Shown here: positions 1 through 5,698 of the stretch, piece after piece
Numbering within the stretch: position 1 is the stretch's first letter
Layout: each line of letters begins with the position of its first letter
Source: Erysipelotrichaceae bacterium UBA6182
GTDB taxonomy: Bacteria > Bacillota_I > Bacilli_A > Erysipelotrichales > Erysipelotrichaceae
DNA length: 10,722 nucleotides
Direction of reading: 5' to 3'
Assembly: GCA_002422065.1 (NCBI GenBank)
Contig: DITO01000005.1
Span: 1 to 10,722, forward strand
Made by a program: the position numbers and the translations under genes
The notes under the pieces: generated by a model
The model's input: the letters and a program-made list of their open reading frames with translations, nothing else
The model's database searches: none
Told to the model about the DNA's origin: nothing

Positions 1-275
1 TTAAGGGATGGTAAGGCATAGGCTGGTTTAAAGAATGTGAACTGCTTCTTTAAGATATGAACTTCATCACACACTGTAATTTCAAAGGTTGGTAAGAAGT
101 TCAGCACTTTCTGCTTAACGTAAGCTACTTCCTCAAGGTCCATAGTTTTAATACTAAGTTGCTTACCAAACGAAAATACTTTCCCTTCAACTTGTAAAAT
201 ATCGACTTCATTCTCATCTTTGATATTAAATCGATCTTTAAATGTAAAAAGCTTTTGTTTAATGTATAGTTTCAT
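1..275 (-). CDS. LURP-one-related (YxjI-like) family protein, 3' end cut by the window
   Basis: This gene is read on the minus strand from ATG at 275-273 and stays open to the window edge, giving 91 N-terminal residues; the C-terminal half is missing. The visible protein begins MKLYIKQKLFTFKDRF and continues through KDENEVDILQVEGKVFSFGK, KQKVLNFLPTFEI and KKQFTFFKPAY. This alternation of short beta strands (KDENG-x-VEGKVFSFGKKL, then KQKVLSFLP, then FTFFKP) is the pattern I know from the LURP-one-related/YxjI family, which adopts a Tubby-like beta-barrel fold. The biochemical role of bacterial members is not established, so none is assigned. The start has a purine-rich site (AGAGGT, about 282-287) about six bases upstream. 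The gene is divergent from the histidine kinase gene, with only 68 bases between the two starts. It was found by translating the edge by hand, and the family call rests on motif recognition only. Confidence 0.8.
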   Translation of the reverse strand, partial: MKLYIKQKLFTFKDRFNIKDENEVDILQVEGKVFSFGKQLSIKTMDLEEVAYVKQKVLNFLPTFEITVCDEVHILKKQFTFFKPAYALPSL

Positions 276-295
276 GTGTTTACCTCTGTATTTAT

Positions 296-301
296 ATTAT
301 A
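296..301 (-). promoter_or_regulatory. -10 box candidate for the YxjI-like gene
   Basis: On the minus strand a perfect TATAAT lies 20 bases upstream of the start codon, with AGAGGT between the two. No good -35 hexamer is visible at 16-18 bp; a weak TTATGC sits 18 bp upstream. The call rests mainly on the -10 match and its position in a divergent intergenic gap, so it is tentative. Confidence 0.4.
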
Positions 302-306
302 ACGCG

Positions 307-319
307 ATATTAATAATAT
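307..319. repeat. AT-only inverted repeat in the divergent intergenic gap
   Basis: ATATTA-A-TAATAT is a perfect 6-bp dyad around one central base. It lies almost midway between the two outward-facing TATAAT boxes (296-301 and 332-337) and overlaps the -35 position of the rightward promoter. The placement suits an operator that could affect both divergent genes. An AT-only dyad in AT-rich DNA can easily arise by chance. Confidence 0.3.
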
Positions 320-337
320 GCATAAAAAGAGTATAAT
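310..337 (+). promoter_or_regulatory. Promoter candidate for the KdpD-like kinase operon
   Basis: TTAATA at 310-315 matches four of six -35 consensus bases. A perfect TATAAT at 332-337 follows after 16 bp. The -10 box ends only six bases before the kinase ATG at 344. Transcription would therefore start at or almost on the start codon, implying a leaderless or nearly leaderless mRNA, or a different true promoter or start. Confidence 0.4.
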
Positions 338-343
338 ATAATA

Positions 344-1816
344 ATGAAGAAATCCCATGTGAATCAATCTCACCTTTTGATACTCGTTAAGATCATAGTC
401 ATTTGGTTGCTCACAACAGCAATATCTTTAATATTGAATACTTTTGGATGGCAGGAATCGACAATTATTCTAACTTTTGTATTAGGATCCATTGTTTGGA
501 CAGTACTTAAGATTCCTTATATTTATGGAACTATTCTCACTTTAGCCAATGTACTCACTTTCAATTACTTTTTTACCTCCCCATACTACACATTTAGAGT
601 TGATGATTTTCAATATCTATATACTTTTATTAGTATGTTATTAGTAAGTAGTTTTACGTCTTATCTAGTCTATACAAGTAATAAAAACCGTCATATTGCA
701 CATTTACGTAGCTTAAATAACCGTTATCTATTTCAATTGAGTGAACTTCTGTATCAATCACTAGATTTAGAATCAAGCTTAAATGATGCTAAGGATTTAC
801 TAAAGAACACCCTTGATAGTGAGGTTAAGATTAAAATATTCGACAATGTGGAAGATGTGTATGAGTTTATTGAAACATTAGATTATCAACTTAGAGAAGT
901 AGCCATTGAGTCATTCATGACCCATTTACCAAAAATCCAATTATTTGGTTCAAATACGGTAAGTCTTTTCCCCATAATCATAGATAAGGAAGTGATTGGG
1001 TTCATTATTGTAAACGGAGCAATGCTGAGTGCTGATGCCGTTGAATGGATGTCAACTATTGGTTCTATTCTTGCCATCGCAAAACAACGAATTGAATCCA
1101 TCAAACTACAAGAGATTTCAAAATTAAACTATGAGCAGGAAAAACTAAGAGTATCCCTCCTATCATCGATTTCACATGACTTGCGTACACCACTAGCTTC
1201 AATTATTGGTTCTTCAACCATATTGATTGATCAAATTCAAGCTGACAATAAGGATACAGTCCTTGCTAAGAATATCTATCAAGATGCACAATGGTTACTT
1301 GATTCAGTTGAAAACATACTTTCTTTAATCCGGTTAAATAATCAAAATCTTAATGGTCTTTTTCAAACAATGCTTATAGAAGAAGTGATTGAAGAGACGA
1401 TCAAGCATTTTGGACAAGATGATCTTAATCGAATCCAAATTGACTATCATGATGGGAATATTTTTGTAAATATAGAAGCACGTTTAATGATTACAGCTTT
1501 TTATAATCTCATACATAATGCACTTAAGTTTTCTGAGAAAACCGTCTATATTCGCACAGCACTTCAAGAACAGTTTTGCTTAATTGAAATTATTGATGAA
1601 GGTATAGGAATAACGAGTGAAACTAAAGAGAAAATATTCGAGAGATTTTACTCAACTAAACCAATCGATAAAAAATTCAGACAAGGAGTAGGATTAGGAC
1701 TAAGTATTGTCAAAGAAATAGTTGAGGCTCATGATGGTACTATTCATATAAAAAACAACCACCCAAAGGGTACGATAATGAGTATTAGACTACCTTTGTT
1801 GAAGGAGGGAAAATGA
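344..1816 (+). CDS. KdpD-like membrane sensor histidine kinase lacking the N-terminal KdpD module
   Basis: The protein has 490 residues. Residues about 11-110 form a hydrophobic DUF4118-type region, the four-helix membrane module of KdpD, including the typical NYFFTSPYYTFRVDD stretch (74-88). A GAF-like linker follows (about 120-250). The kinase core has the H box SHDLRTPL with the phospho-acceptor His278, the N box NLIHNALKFS (388-397), the G1 box DEGIGI (418-423), the F box IFERFYS (431-437) and the G2 box GVGLGLS (448-454). The set is complete, so the kinase is probably active. Full-length KdpD is about 900 residues and carries KdpD and USP domains before the membrane segments; these are absent here. 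The gene overlaps the regulator gene by four bases. Being next to Trk-type potassium genes suggests sensing linked to K+ or osmotic state, by inference. The start is uncertain: only AAAAAGAG, without a clear AGGAGG, precedes ATG 344, and GTG 359 is an alternative. Confidence 0.88.
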   Translation: MKKSHVNQSHLLILVKIIVIWLLTTAISLILNTFGWQESTIILTFVLGSIVWTVLKIPYIYGTILTLANVLTFNYFFTSPYYTFRVDDFQYLYTFISMLLVSSFTSYLVYTSNKNRHIAHLRSLNNRYLFQLSELLYQSLDLESSLNDAKDLLKNTLDSEVKIKIFDNVEDVYEFIETLDYQLREVAIESFMTHLPKIQLFGSNTVSLFPIIIDKEVIGFIIVNGAMLSADAVEWMSTIGSILAIAKQRIESIKLQEISKLNYEQEKLRVSLLSSISHDLRTPLASIIGSSTILIDQIQADNKDTVLAKNIYQDAQWLLDSVENILSLIRLNNQNLNGLFQTMLIEEVIEETIKHFGQDDLNRIQIDYHDGNIFVNIEARLMITAFYNLIHNALKFSEKTVYIRTALQEQFCLIEIIDEGIGITSETKEKIFERFYSTKPIDKKFRQGVGLGLSIVKEIVEAHDGTIHIKNNHPKGTIMSIRLPLLKEGK

Positions 1817-2493
1817 GTAAAATTCTAATTATTGAAGATGATCATTCACTTCAACATTTCATGAGTACATTACTTAAAAATAACGGATATGATGTGTGTG
1901 TGGCCTCGAACTTGTCTAGTGCAACTACCATGTTTTTTTCACATACACCAGATTTAATTATCCTTGATTTAACCCTTGGTGAGGAAAGTGGTGAAGATTT
2001 CTTAGTTAAAAATAGACAACTCACTGAAAGTTCAATCATTATTGTTTCTGCTATTGATGATTTTTCTAAAAAAGTTCATCTTCTTGATGAAGGTGCTGAT
2101 GATTATATTACTAAACCTTTTAATCCTGGTGAATTACTAGCACGTGTTAGAGTTGGTTTAAGAAAGAAAACATCCTCTGATCCTCACAAACAATTCTATG
2201 CTTTTGAAGAATTTAAAATAGATTATGAAAAAGAGCAAGTTTTCTTAAACCAAAATGAAATACATTTAACACCTATTGAGTATCAAATCCTAAAGCACCT
2301 GACATTGAATCATGGAAGAGTCTGTACTTCGACTTCAGTGCTTAAATCAATATGGGGAGTAAATCATTCTGAATCTGATGCTCAGAATTTACGTGTATTT
2401 ATGGCAAACCTAAGAAAAAAGATTGAACCTAATCCAACAAAACCTAAATTTTTATTAACTCACATTGGTGTTGGTTATCGATTCATTGAATAA
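1813..2493 (+). CDS. KdpE-like OmpR/PhoB-family response regulator
   Basis: The 226-residue protein has a receiver domain (1-118) and a winged-helix DNA-binding domain (about 128-226). The receiver shows the acidic pair Asp9/Asp10, the phospho-acceptor Asp52 in LDLTLGE, Ser79 at the conserved Thr/Ser position and Lys101 in TKPF, so it looks functional. The effector domain carries LTPIEYQIL (152-160), the recognition region LRVFMANLRKKIE (193-205) and the C-terminal wing GVGYRF (219-224). The LTPIEY, LRVFM-x-LR and P-x-x-PKF patterns are closer to KdpE than to PhoP or WalR. It starts at an ATGA overlap with the kinase, behind a strong AAGGAGGG, and is the partner of that kinase. A terminator follows it directly. 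Its targets are not shown, but the potassium-uptake operon that starts 94 bases downstream is the natural candidate. Confidence 0.92.
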   Translation: MSKILIIEDDHSLQHFMSTLLKNNGYDVCVASNLSSATTMFFSHTPDLIILDLTLGEESGEDFLVKNRQLTESSIIIVSAIDDFSKKVHLLDEGADDYITKPFNPGELLARVRVGLRKKTSSDPHKQFYAFEEFKIDYEKEQVFLNQNEIHLTPIEYQILKHLTLNHGRVCTSTSVLKSIWGVNHSESDAQNLRVFMANLRKKIEPNPTKPKFLLTHIGVGYRFIE

Positions 2494-2500
2494 TAAACAT

Positions 2501-2521
2501 TAATCTATATGTAATCTTTAT
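2501..2521 (+). repeat. Tandem 10-bp direct repeat with 11-bp period, candidate response-regulator box
   Basis: TAATCTATAT (2501-2510) and TAATCTTTAT (2512-2521) match at nine of ten bases, and their starts are exactly 11 bp apart. OmpR/PhoB-family regulators typically bind tandem half-sites with a period of 10-11 bp. The repeat lies directly after the regulator gene and upstream of the potassium operon, whose possible -10 box is about 45 bp further on. Binding is inferred from spacing alone, and an AT-rich background makes chance repeats common. Confidence 0.35.
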
Positions 2522-2522
2522 A

Positions 2523-2551
2523 CGATGTTAATTTCTATTAACATCGTTTTT
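2523..2551 (+). terminator. Rho-independent terminator of the kinase-regulator operon
   Basis: A perfect 10-bp stem (CGATGTTAAT paired with ATTAACATCG) encloses a 4-base TTCT loop and is followed by five T residues. It begins 30 bases after the regulator stop codon. It separates the two-component operon from the potassium operon, so the latter should have its own promoter in the remaining 36 bases or depend on readthrough. Confidence 0.88.
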
Positions 2552-2564
2552 ATATGAAGTTATA

Positions 2565-2570
2565 TACAAT
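2565..2570 (+). promoter_or_regulatory. Weak -10 candidate for the potassium-uptake operon
   Basis: TACAAT matches five of six -10 bases and lies between the terminator and the TPR gene. There is no recognisable -35 hexamer 17 bp upstream, where the right arm of the terminator stem lies. That is compatible with an activator-dependent promoter served by the direct repeat at 2501-2521. A start from this box would fall at about 2577, on the ribosome binding site (GGAGGT, 2577-2582), leaving an unusually short leader. Confidence 0.25.
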
Positions 2571-2587
2571 TTAAGTGGAGGTATCTT

Positions 2588-2893
2588 ATGAAATCAGCCA
2601 CAAAAGAAGATGCTCAAGTCTATGAAATTTGCAAACAATTAAAGAATAAAGAACTAGAAATTTCTTATGAAAAGATCATGCAACTATTAACTACATTTCC
2701 AAGTGAACCATGGGGACATAACCTTTTAGGTTGTTGGTATGAAATCCAAGGCGATGTAATTCTAGCAATGAAACATTATCGTGCCGCTTATGCACTTAAT
2801 CCTAGTTATGATCCGTCTAGAATGAATGTTGTTGAATTTCAACTACATTCACGACATACAAACTCTATCTATTTCCATCAGGAGGCCAAATGA
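2588..2893 (+). CDS. Small tetratricopeptide-repeat (TPR) protein, first gene of the potassium operon
   Basis: The 101-residue protein has no signal peptide or membrane helix. Residues 41-73 form one well-preserved TPR: Leu47, Gly48, Tyr51, Ala60, Tyr64, Ala67 and Pro72 sit at the canonical positions 7, 8, 11, 20, 24, 27 and 32. Residues 9-38 could be a degenerate preceding repeat (helical, with CKQLKNKELEISYEKIMQLL), and the tail after about 80 is unassigned. TPRs mediate protein-protein contact, so a scaffold or adaptor role for the RCK proteins, channel or sensor is possible, but nothing in the sequence identifies the partner. The gene starts behind GGAGGT with a 5-base spacer and overlaps the next gene by ATGA, so its product is translationally coupled to the TrkA-type subunits. 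Family membership is clear; the function is unknown. Confidence 0.85.
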   Translation: MKSATKEDAQVYEICKQLKNKELEISYEKIMQLLTTFPSEPWGHNLLGCWYEIQGDVILAMKHYRAAYALNPSYDPSRMNVVEFQLHSRHTNSIYFHQEAK

Positions 2894-3306
2894 AAAAATA
2901 CAAGCGTTTCTTTGTGATTGGTTGTTCTAGACTTGGAGCAAATATTGCTTCATGGTTATCTTTATCTGGACATGATGTCACTATCATGGACAAAGATGAT
3001 GACTCTTTTAGAAAGCTACACGAAGGATATAGTGGTTATATCTTAGTCAAAGATGCAGAGAATACTCAAAATATCCTTGATTTAAAACTGAAACCTGAGG
3101 ATGTCGTGATTGTTGTTACTGATAATGACAATTTGAATCTTATGGTTTCTGAGATTGTTTCAAAGTTATTAGGTGTATTGAAAGTCTATACTAGAATTTA
3201 TGATCAATCTAAAGAACTTCTTTGTCATACCTATCATATAGAATTTATAAACACTTCTTCACTTGCGGTGAAAGAATTTGAAAGGCGTTTAGGAGATATA
3301 CTATGA
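2890..3306 (+). CDS. Short TrkA-type RCK_N-domain protein (potassium-channel regulatory subunit)
   Basis: At 138 residues this protein is a single Rossmann-fold RCK N domain with no RCK_C domain after it. Strand 1 and the nucleotide loop are seen in FFVIGCSRLGANIA (7-20). The loop reads G-x-S-x-x-G, close to the usual G-x-G-x-x-G. Strand 2 ends in HDVTIMDKD, with the adenosine-ribose-binding acidic residue Asp34 in place. VVIVVTDNDNLNLM (72-85) corresponds to the conserved region that contacts the bound nucleotide. Such cytoplasmic subunits form rings that gate Trk/Ktr channels in response to nucleotides (established for TrkA and KtrA). KtrA (about 220 residues) and TrkA (about 458 residues, two N/C pairs) are both longer. 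Four-base overlaps join it to both neighbours, and AGGAGG (2880-2885) precedes its start. It probably works together with the next protein. Confidence 0.87.
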   Translation: MKKYKRFFVIGCSRLGANIASWLSLSGHDVTIMDKDDDSFRKLHEGYSGYILVKDAENTQNILDLKLKPEDVVIVVTDNDNLNLMVSEIVSKLLGVLKVYTRIYDQSKELLCHTYHIEFINTSSLAVKEFERRLGDIL

Positions 3307-3983
3307 GAAAACAACGGATTATTATTGTTGGTGGTCGAAAGAAAGCCAGATTTCTTATCAAGTCATTCCTTCAGAATCAAATTGATGTCACTGTTATCAA
3401 TGACACTGCTCAATTTTGTGAAGAATTAGCTGAAGATTTTCCATCTGCCACTGTAGCATGTGGTGATGGAACTAAACCCTATATCTTTGAAGATCTTAAT
3501 ATTGAGAGTTCTGATTTTCTCATAGCTCTTATGCCTTCAGATGCAGATAATCTAATATCTTCACAAATTGCAAAATATCAATTCAATGTAAAAAAGGTTT
3601 ATTGCACAGTTAACAATCCTATCAATGTTGAGATATTTAAAAAATTAGGTATATCTAACGTCATTTCCAGTACTCATATAGTGTCAAGTATGATCGAACA
3701 ACTTGTTATATTACAGAAGATTGATAATTACATCCCTATTGAAACTGGACAAGTAGGCATCTTCGAAATTACGATTTCTTCCAATTCAGAAGTTATCTCA
3801 AAATCAATCTCAGAAATCAATCTACCGAAACAGTCCATTATTGGGTGTATTATTCGACATGGTCAAAGTATTATCCCAAAAGGAGACACCATCTTAATGC
3901 TTAATGATAAATGTGTTGTCTTAGTTAATGAATGTGATAAGCAAGAAACAATCAATCTTTTAACTAAAGGAAAAGGTGTATGA
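3303..3983 (+). CDS. TrkA-type RCK_N/RCK_C protein with an eroded nucleotide-binding loop
   Basis: The 226-residue protein has KtrA-like length. The RCK N domain (about 4-125) includes the conserved CGDGT (53-57) and DFLIALMPSDADN (71-83). The RCK C domain (about 145-222) is a small-ligand-binding module in this family. Strand 1 reads IIIVGGRKKARFL (6-18), where the final loop glycine is replaced by Ala15 and two lysines sit inside the loop. Strand 2 ends in DVTVIND, so the ribose-binding acidic position is Asn33, with an Asp next to it. These are departures from the G-x-G-x-x-G...D signature, and canonical NAD(H)/ATP binding may be lost or altered. It overlaps both neighbours by ATGA. In context it is the second half of a split TrkA acting on the TrkH-type channel encoded next. 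Confidence 0.87.
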   Translation: MRKQRIIIVGGRKKARFLIKSFLQNQIDVTVINDTAQFCEELAEDFPSATVACGDGTKPYIFEDLNIESSDFLIALMPSDADNLISSQIAKYQFNVKKVYCTVNNPINVEIFKKLGISNVISSTHIVSSMIEQLVILQKIDNYIPIETGQVGIFEITISSNSEVISKSISEINLPKQSIIGCIIRHGQSIIPKGDTILMLNDKCVVLVNECDKQETINLLTKGKGV

Positions 3984-5425
3984 AAAAAGAGCTTCATATC
4001 ATTTACTTTATTAGTGCCTTAACTCGATTCTCAATACTCCCTATGATACTTTCAGGAGTTGCACTTTTTTATAATGCGAATGAGTATAAACTATATGGTC
4101 AAATGATGATTCTTGCGTTAGTAATATTTGGGGTTACATCGCTACTAATTGAGTTGACAAAAGATTGTAAGGACACGAAGCTACAACGAAATGATGACTC
4201 GATTATTGTGACTGCAACTTGGTTACTTACTATTTTCATTTCTGCAATCCCCTATATGCTCTTTCAAAATTTAACTTTTACTCAATCATTCTTTGAATCA
4301 ACAAGTGGATGGACTACAACTGGTTTAAGTGTACTTGATGTCGTAAATGCTCCTCTAGTCATAATTTTATATCGAAGTTTGACTCAATTCTTTGGCGGGG
4401 TTGGTATAGTGCTTATTGCACTTACATTCATTGGAAAATCACCTGGAATCAAGATCTTCATGCAAGAAGGTCATAGTGATCAATTGTTACCAAACTTAAA
4501 ACAATCCGCACGTTTAATTTTCAATATTTATACAGCCTATGTAATATTTGGAATTCTAGGTTTAATCATATTGGGTATGAATTCATTTGATGCTATTAAT
4601 ATCTCGATGGCAGCTTTATCAACGGGTGGATTTGCACCACAAGCATCTAGCTTAATTTACTATAATTCGTTTCCTATTGAGTTATTTACAATGTTACTCA
4701 TGATTTTAGGTGCTACAAACTTTGCAGCTCATCTATTAATAATTAATCGACGCCTATTAACTTTCTTCAAAACTTCTGAATTCAAGATATTTGCGATATT
4801 TAGTTCAATTATTACGATGATCATCTACTTGAATTCTACAAACGCTTTTGGTATCTCTTTAAGAGTGATTATATTTGAAGTAATATCTGCAATAACTACA
4901 ACTGGTTTCTCAGTTACTACAGACTTTTATAGTCAGTGGAGACCCATTTGGGTTGTGTTGCTTGTTGTGCTAATGGTAATTGGTGGTGGTAGTGGATCTA
5001 CAGCTGGTGGGATTAAACAAAGTCGAGTTTCTATTGCACTGAAATCAATTTTTATGTATTTCAAGCGTTTAACATTACCTAAACAAATTATTAAGAATTC
5101 AGTTTACTATCATAATAATGGAGAAGTAACAACTTTAGATAAATCACATTCTATTGATGCATTAATGTATATCGTAATTTATTTAATAGTTCTTTTTGTA
5201 GGAACAGTAATATTTGCTTTATATGATTACTCAGTGGTAGATTCTCTATTTGAATTTGCTTCATCTCTTGGAACAGTTGGAACATCGGTAGGAATTATCT
5301 CCCAAAGTACCCCAACAGTGGTCATGTGGACTTCAATTGTAGGGATGTTGTTTGGACGACTAGAAATAATGGTTATTATCGCCGCAACAGTTTCAATCAG
5401 TAATCGATTACAACGAGTCAATTAA
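3980..5425 (+). CDS. trkH: TrkH/KtrB-superfamily potassium uptake channel subunit
   Basis: The 481-residue polytopic membrane protein has the four pore-loop architecture of the superfamily of K+ transporters. The selectivity-filter sequences are TTTGLS (112-117), STGGFA (214-219), TTTGFS (306-311) and GTVGTS (431-436), each with its conserved glycine. Family landmarks include FFGGVGIVLI (137-146), GGGSGSTAGGIK (335-346) and, near the C terminus, GMLFGRLEI (455-463). Hydrophobic helices flank each loop, and the start MKKELHIIYF leads directly into a first helix. The length fits TrkH rather better than KtrB (about 450). It should import K+ across the cytoplasmic membrane, gated by the RCK proteins encoded upstream. 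The gene begins at an ATGA overlap with the second RCK gene, behind AAAGGAAAAGG, and is last in its operon. TrkH versus KtrB naming is uncertain; the K+ transporter family is not. Confidence 0.94.
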   Translation: MKKELHIIYFISALTRFSILPMILSGVALFYNANEYKLYGQMMILALVIFGVTSLLIELTKDCKDTKLQRNDDSIIVTATWLLTIFISAIPYMLFQNLTFTQSFFESTSGWTTTGLSVLDVVNAPLVIILYRSLTQFFGGVGIVLIALTFIGKSPGIKIFMQEGHSDQLLPNLKQSARLIFNIYTAYVIFGILGLIILGMNSFDAINISMAALSTGGFAPQASSLIYYNSFPIELFTMLLMILGATNFAAHLLIINRRLLTFFKTSEFKIFAIFSSIITMIIYLNSTNAFGISLRVIIFEVISAITTTGFSVTTDFYSQWRPIWVVLLVVLMVIGGGSGSTAGGIKQSRVSIALKSIFMYFKRLTLPKQIIKNSVYYHNNGEVTTLDKSHSIDALMYIVIYLIVLFVGTVIFALYDYSVVDSLFEFASSLGTVGTSVGIISQSTPTVVMWTSIVGMLFGRLEIMVIIAATVSISNRLQRVN

Positions 5426-5498
5426 TCAGTTCCAATAATTCTTAATATCATTATGACTATCATTTCTTGAATCTCTTATAATGAAATATTTCGAAGTT

Positions 5499-5535
5499 AA
5501 ATCCTACTCAAAGCTACTCTTTGAGTAGGATTTTT
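5499..5535 (+). terminator. Rho-independent terminator after the potassium operon
   Basis: A perfect 13-bp stem (ATCCTACTCAAAG at 5501-5513 paired with 5519-5531) has a 5-base CTACT loop and runs into TTTTT. Two more A-T pairs can extend it at the base. It lies 74 bases after the trkH-like stop codon and should end transcription of that operon. The rest of the 273-base gap (5426-5698) contains no gene that I can see, only the promoter elements described separately. Confidence 0.92.
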
Positions 5536-5645
5536 ACCTGTATAATAATTCATATTGATCTATTTTTTATAGTTAGTTTTTTAATACTTTCTTAAAATGA
5601 TAAAAAAAATTAATACTCTATAAGACACATTGTCATTAATATGTC

Positions 5646-5674
5646 TTTAATGTTCTACTAATCAAGCGTATAAT
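5646..5674 (+). promoter_or_regulatory. Promoter of the tandem GntR regulator operon
   Basis: TTTAAT (5646-5651) is a partial -35 match (three of six bases). After 17 bp a perfect TATAAT follows at 5669-5674. Transcription would start near 5681, leaving a short leader that contains AGGAGG (5687-5691 core) six to seven bases before ATG 5699. The optimal spacing and perfect -10 box make this the best-supported promoter in the window. Confidence 0.6.
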
Positions 5675-5683
5675 ATCTTATAC
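5668..5683. promoter_or_regulatory. Palindromic operator candidate over the -10 box
   Basis: GTATAA-TATC-TTATAC is a perfect 6-bp inverted repeat with a 4-bp centre. It overlaps the TATAAT box and the predicted transcription start of the GntR operon. GntR regulators of the HutC/UTRA class commonly repress their own genes by binding short palindromes built on GT and AC ends, for example TreR sites containing GTATATAC. Autorepression by one or both of the regulators encoded downstream is the natural reading. It is not proven, and part of the symmetry is inherent in a TATAAT sequence. Confidence 0.45.
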
Positions 5684-5698
5684 ATAGGAGGACCAACA

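Noticed and set aside
886..2039. Minus-strand open frames inside the kinase and regulator genes (886-1104 and 1851-2039)
   Set aside because: They lie wholly opposite genes with complete two-component motifs and have no recognisable protein features.
2494..2587. A c-di-AMP (ydaO-type) riboswitch upstream of the potassium operon
   Set aside because: Such riboswitches regulate some K+ transporters, but the gap is only 94 bases and is explained by the direct repeat, a terminator and a ribosome binding site; there is no room or conserved core.
3303..3983. Frameshift or split of a single full-length trkA gene into two frames
   Set aside because: Each half has its own start with an ATGA overlap and upstream ribosome binding site, and the domain content (N, then N+C) is not a simply broken N-C-N-C TrkA.
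5453..5535. A promoter-like pair (ATGACT at 5453-5458, TATAAT at 5477-5482) just before the trkH terminator, suggesting a small RNA
   Set aside because: The transcript would be only about 45 bases and consist almost entirely of the terminator hairpin; chance TATAAT matches are common in this AT-rich gap.
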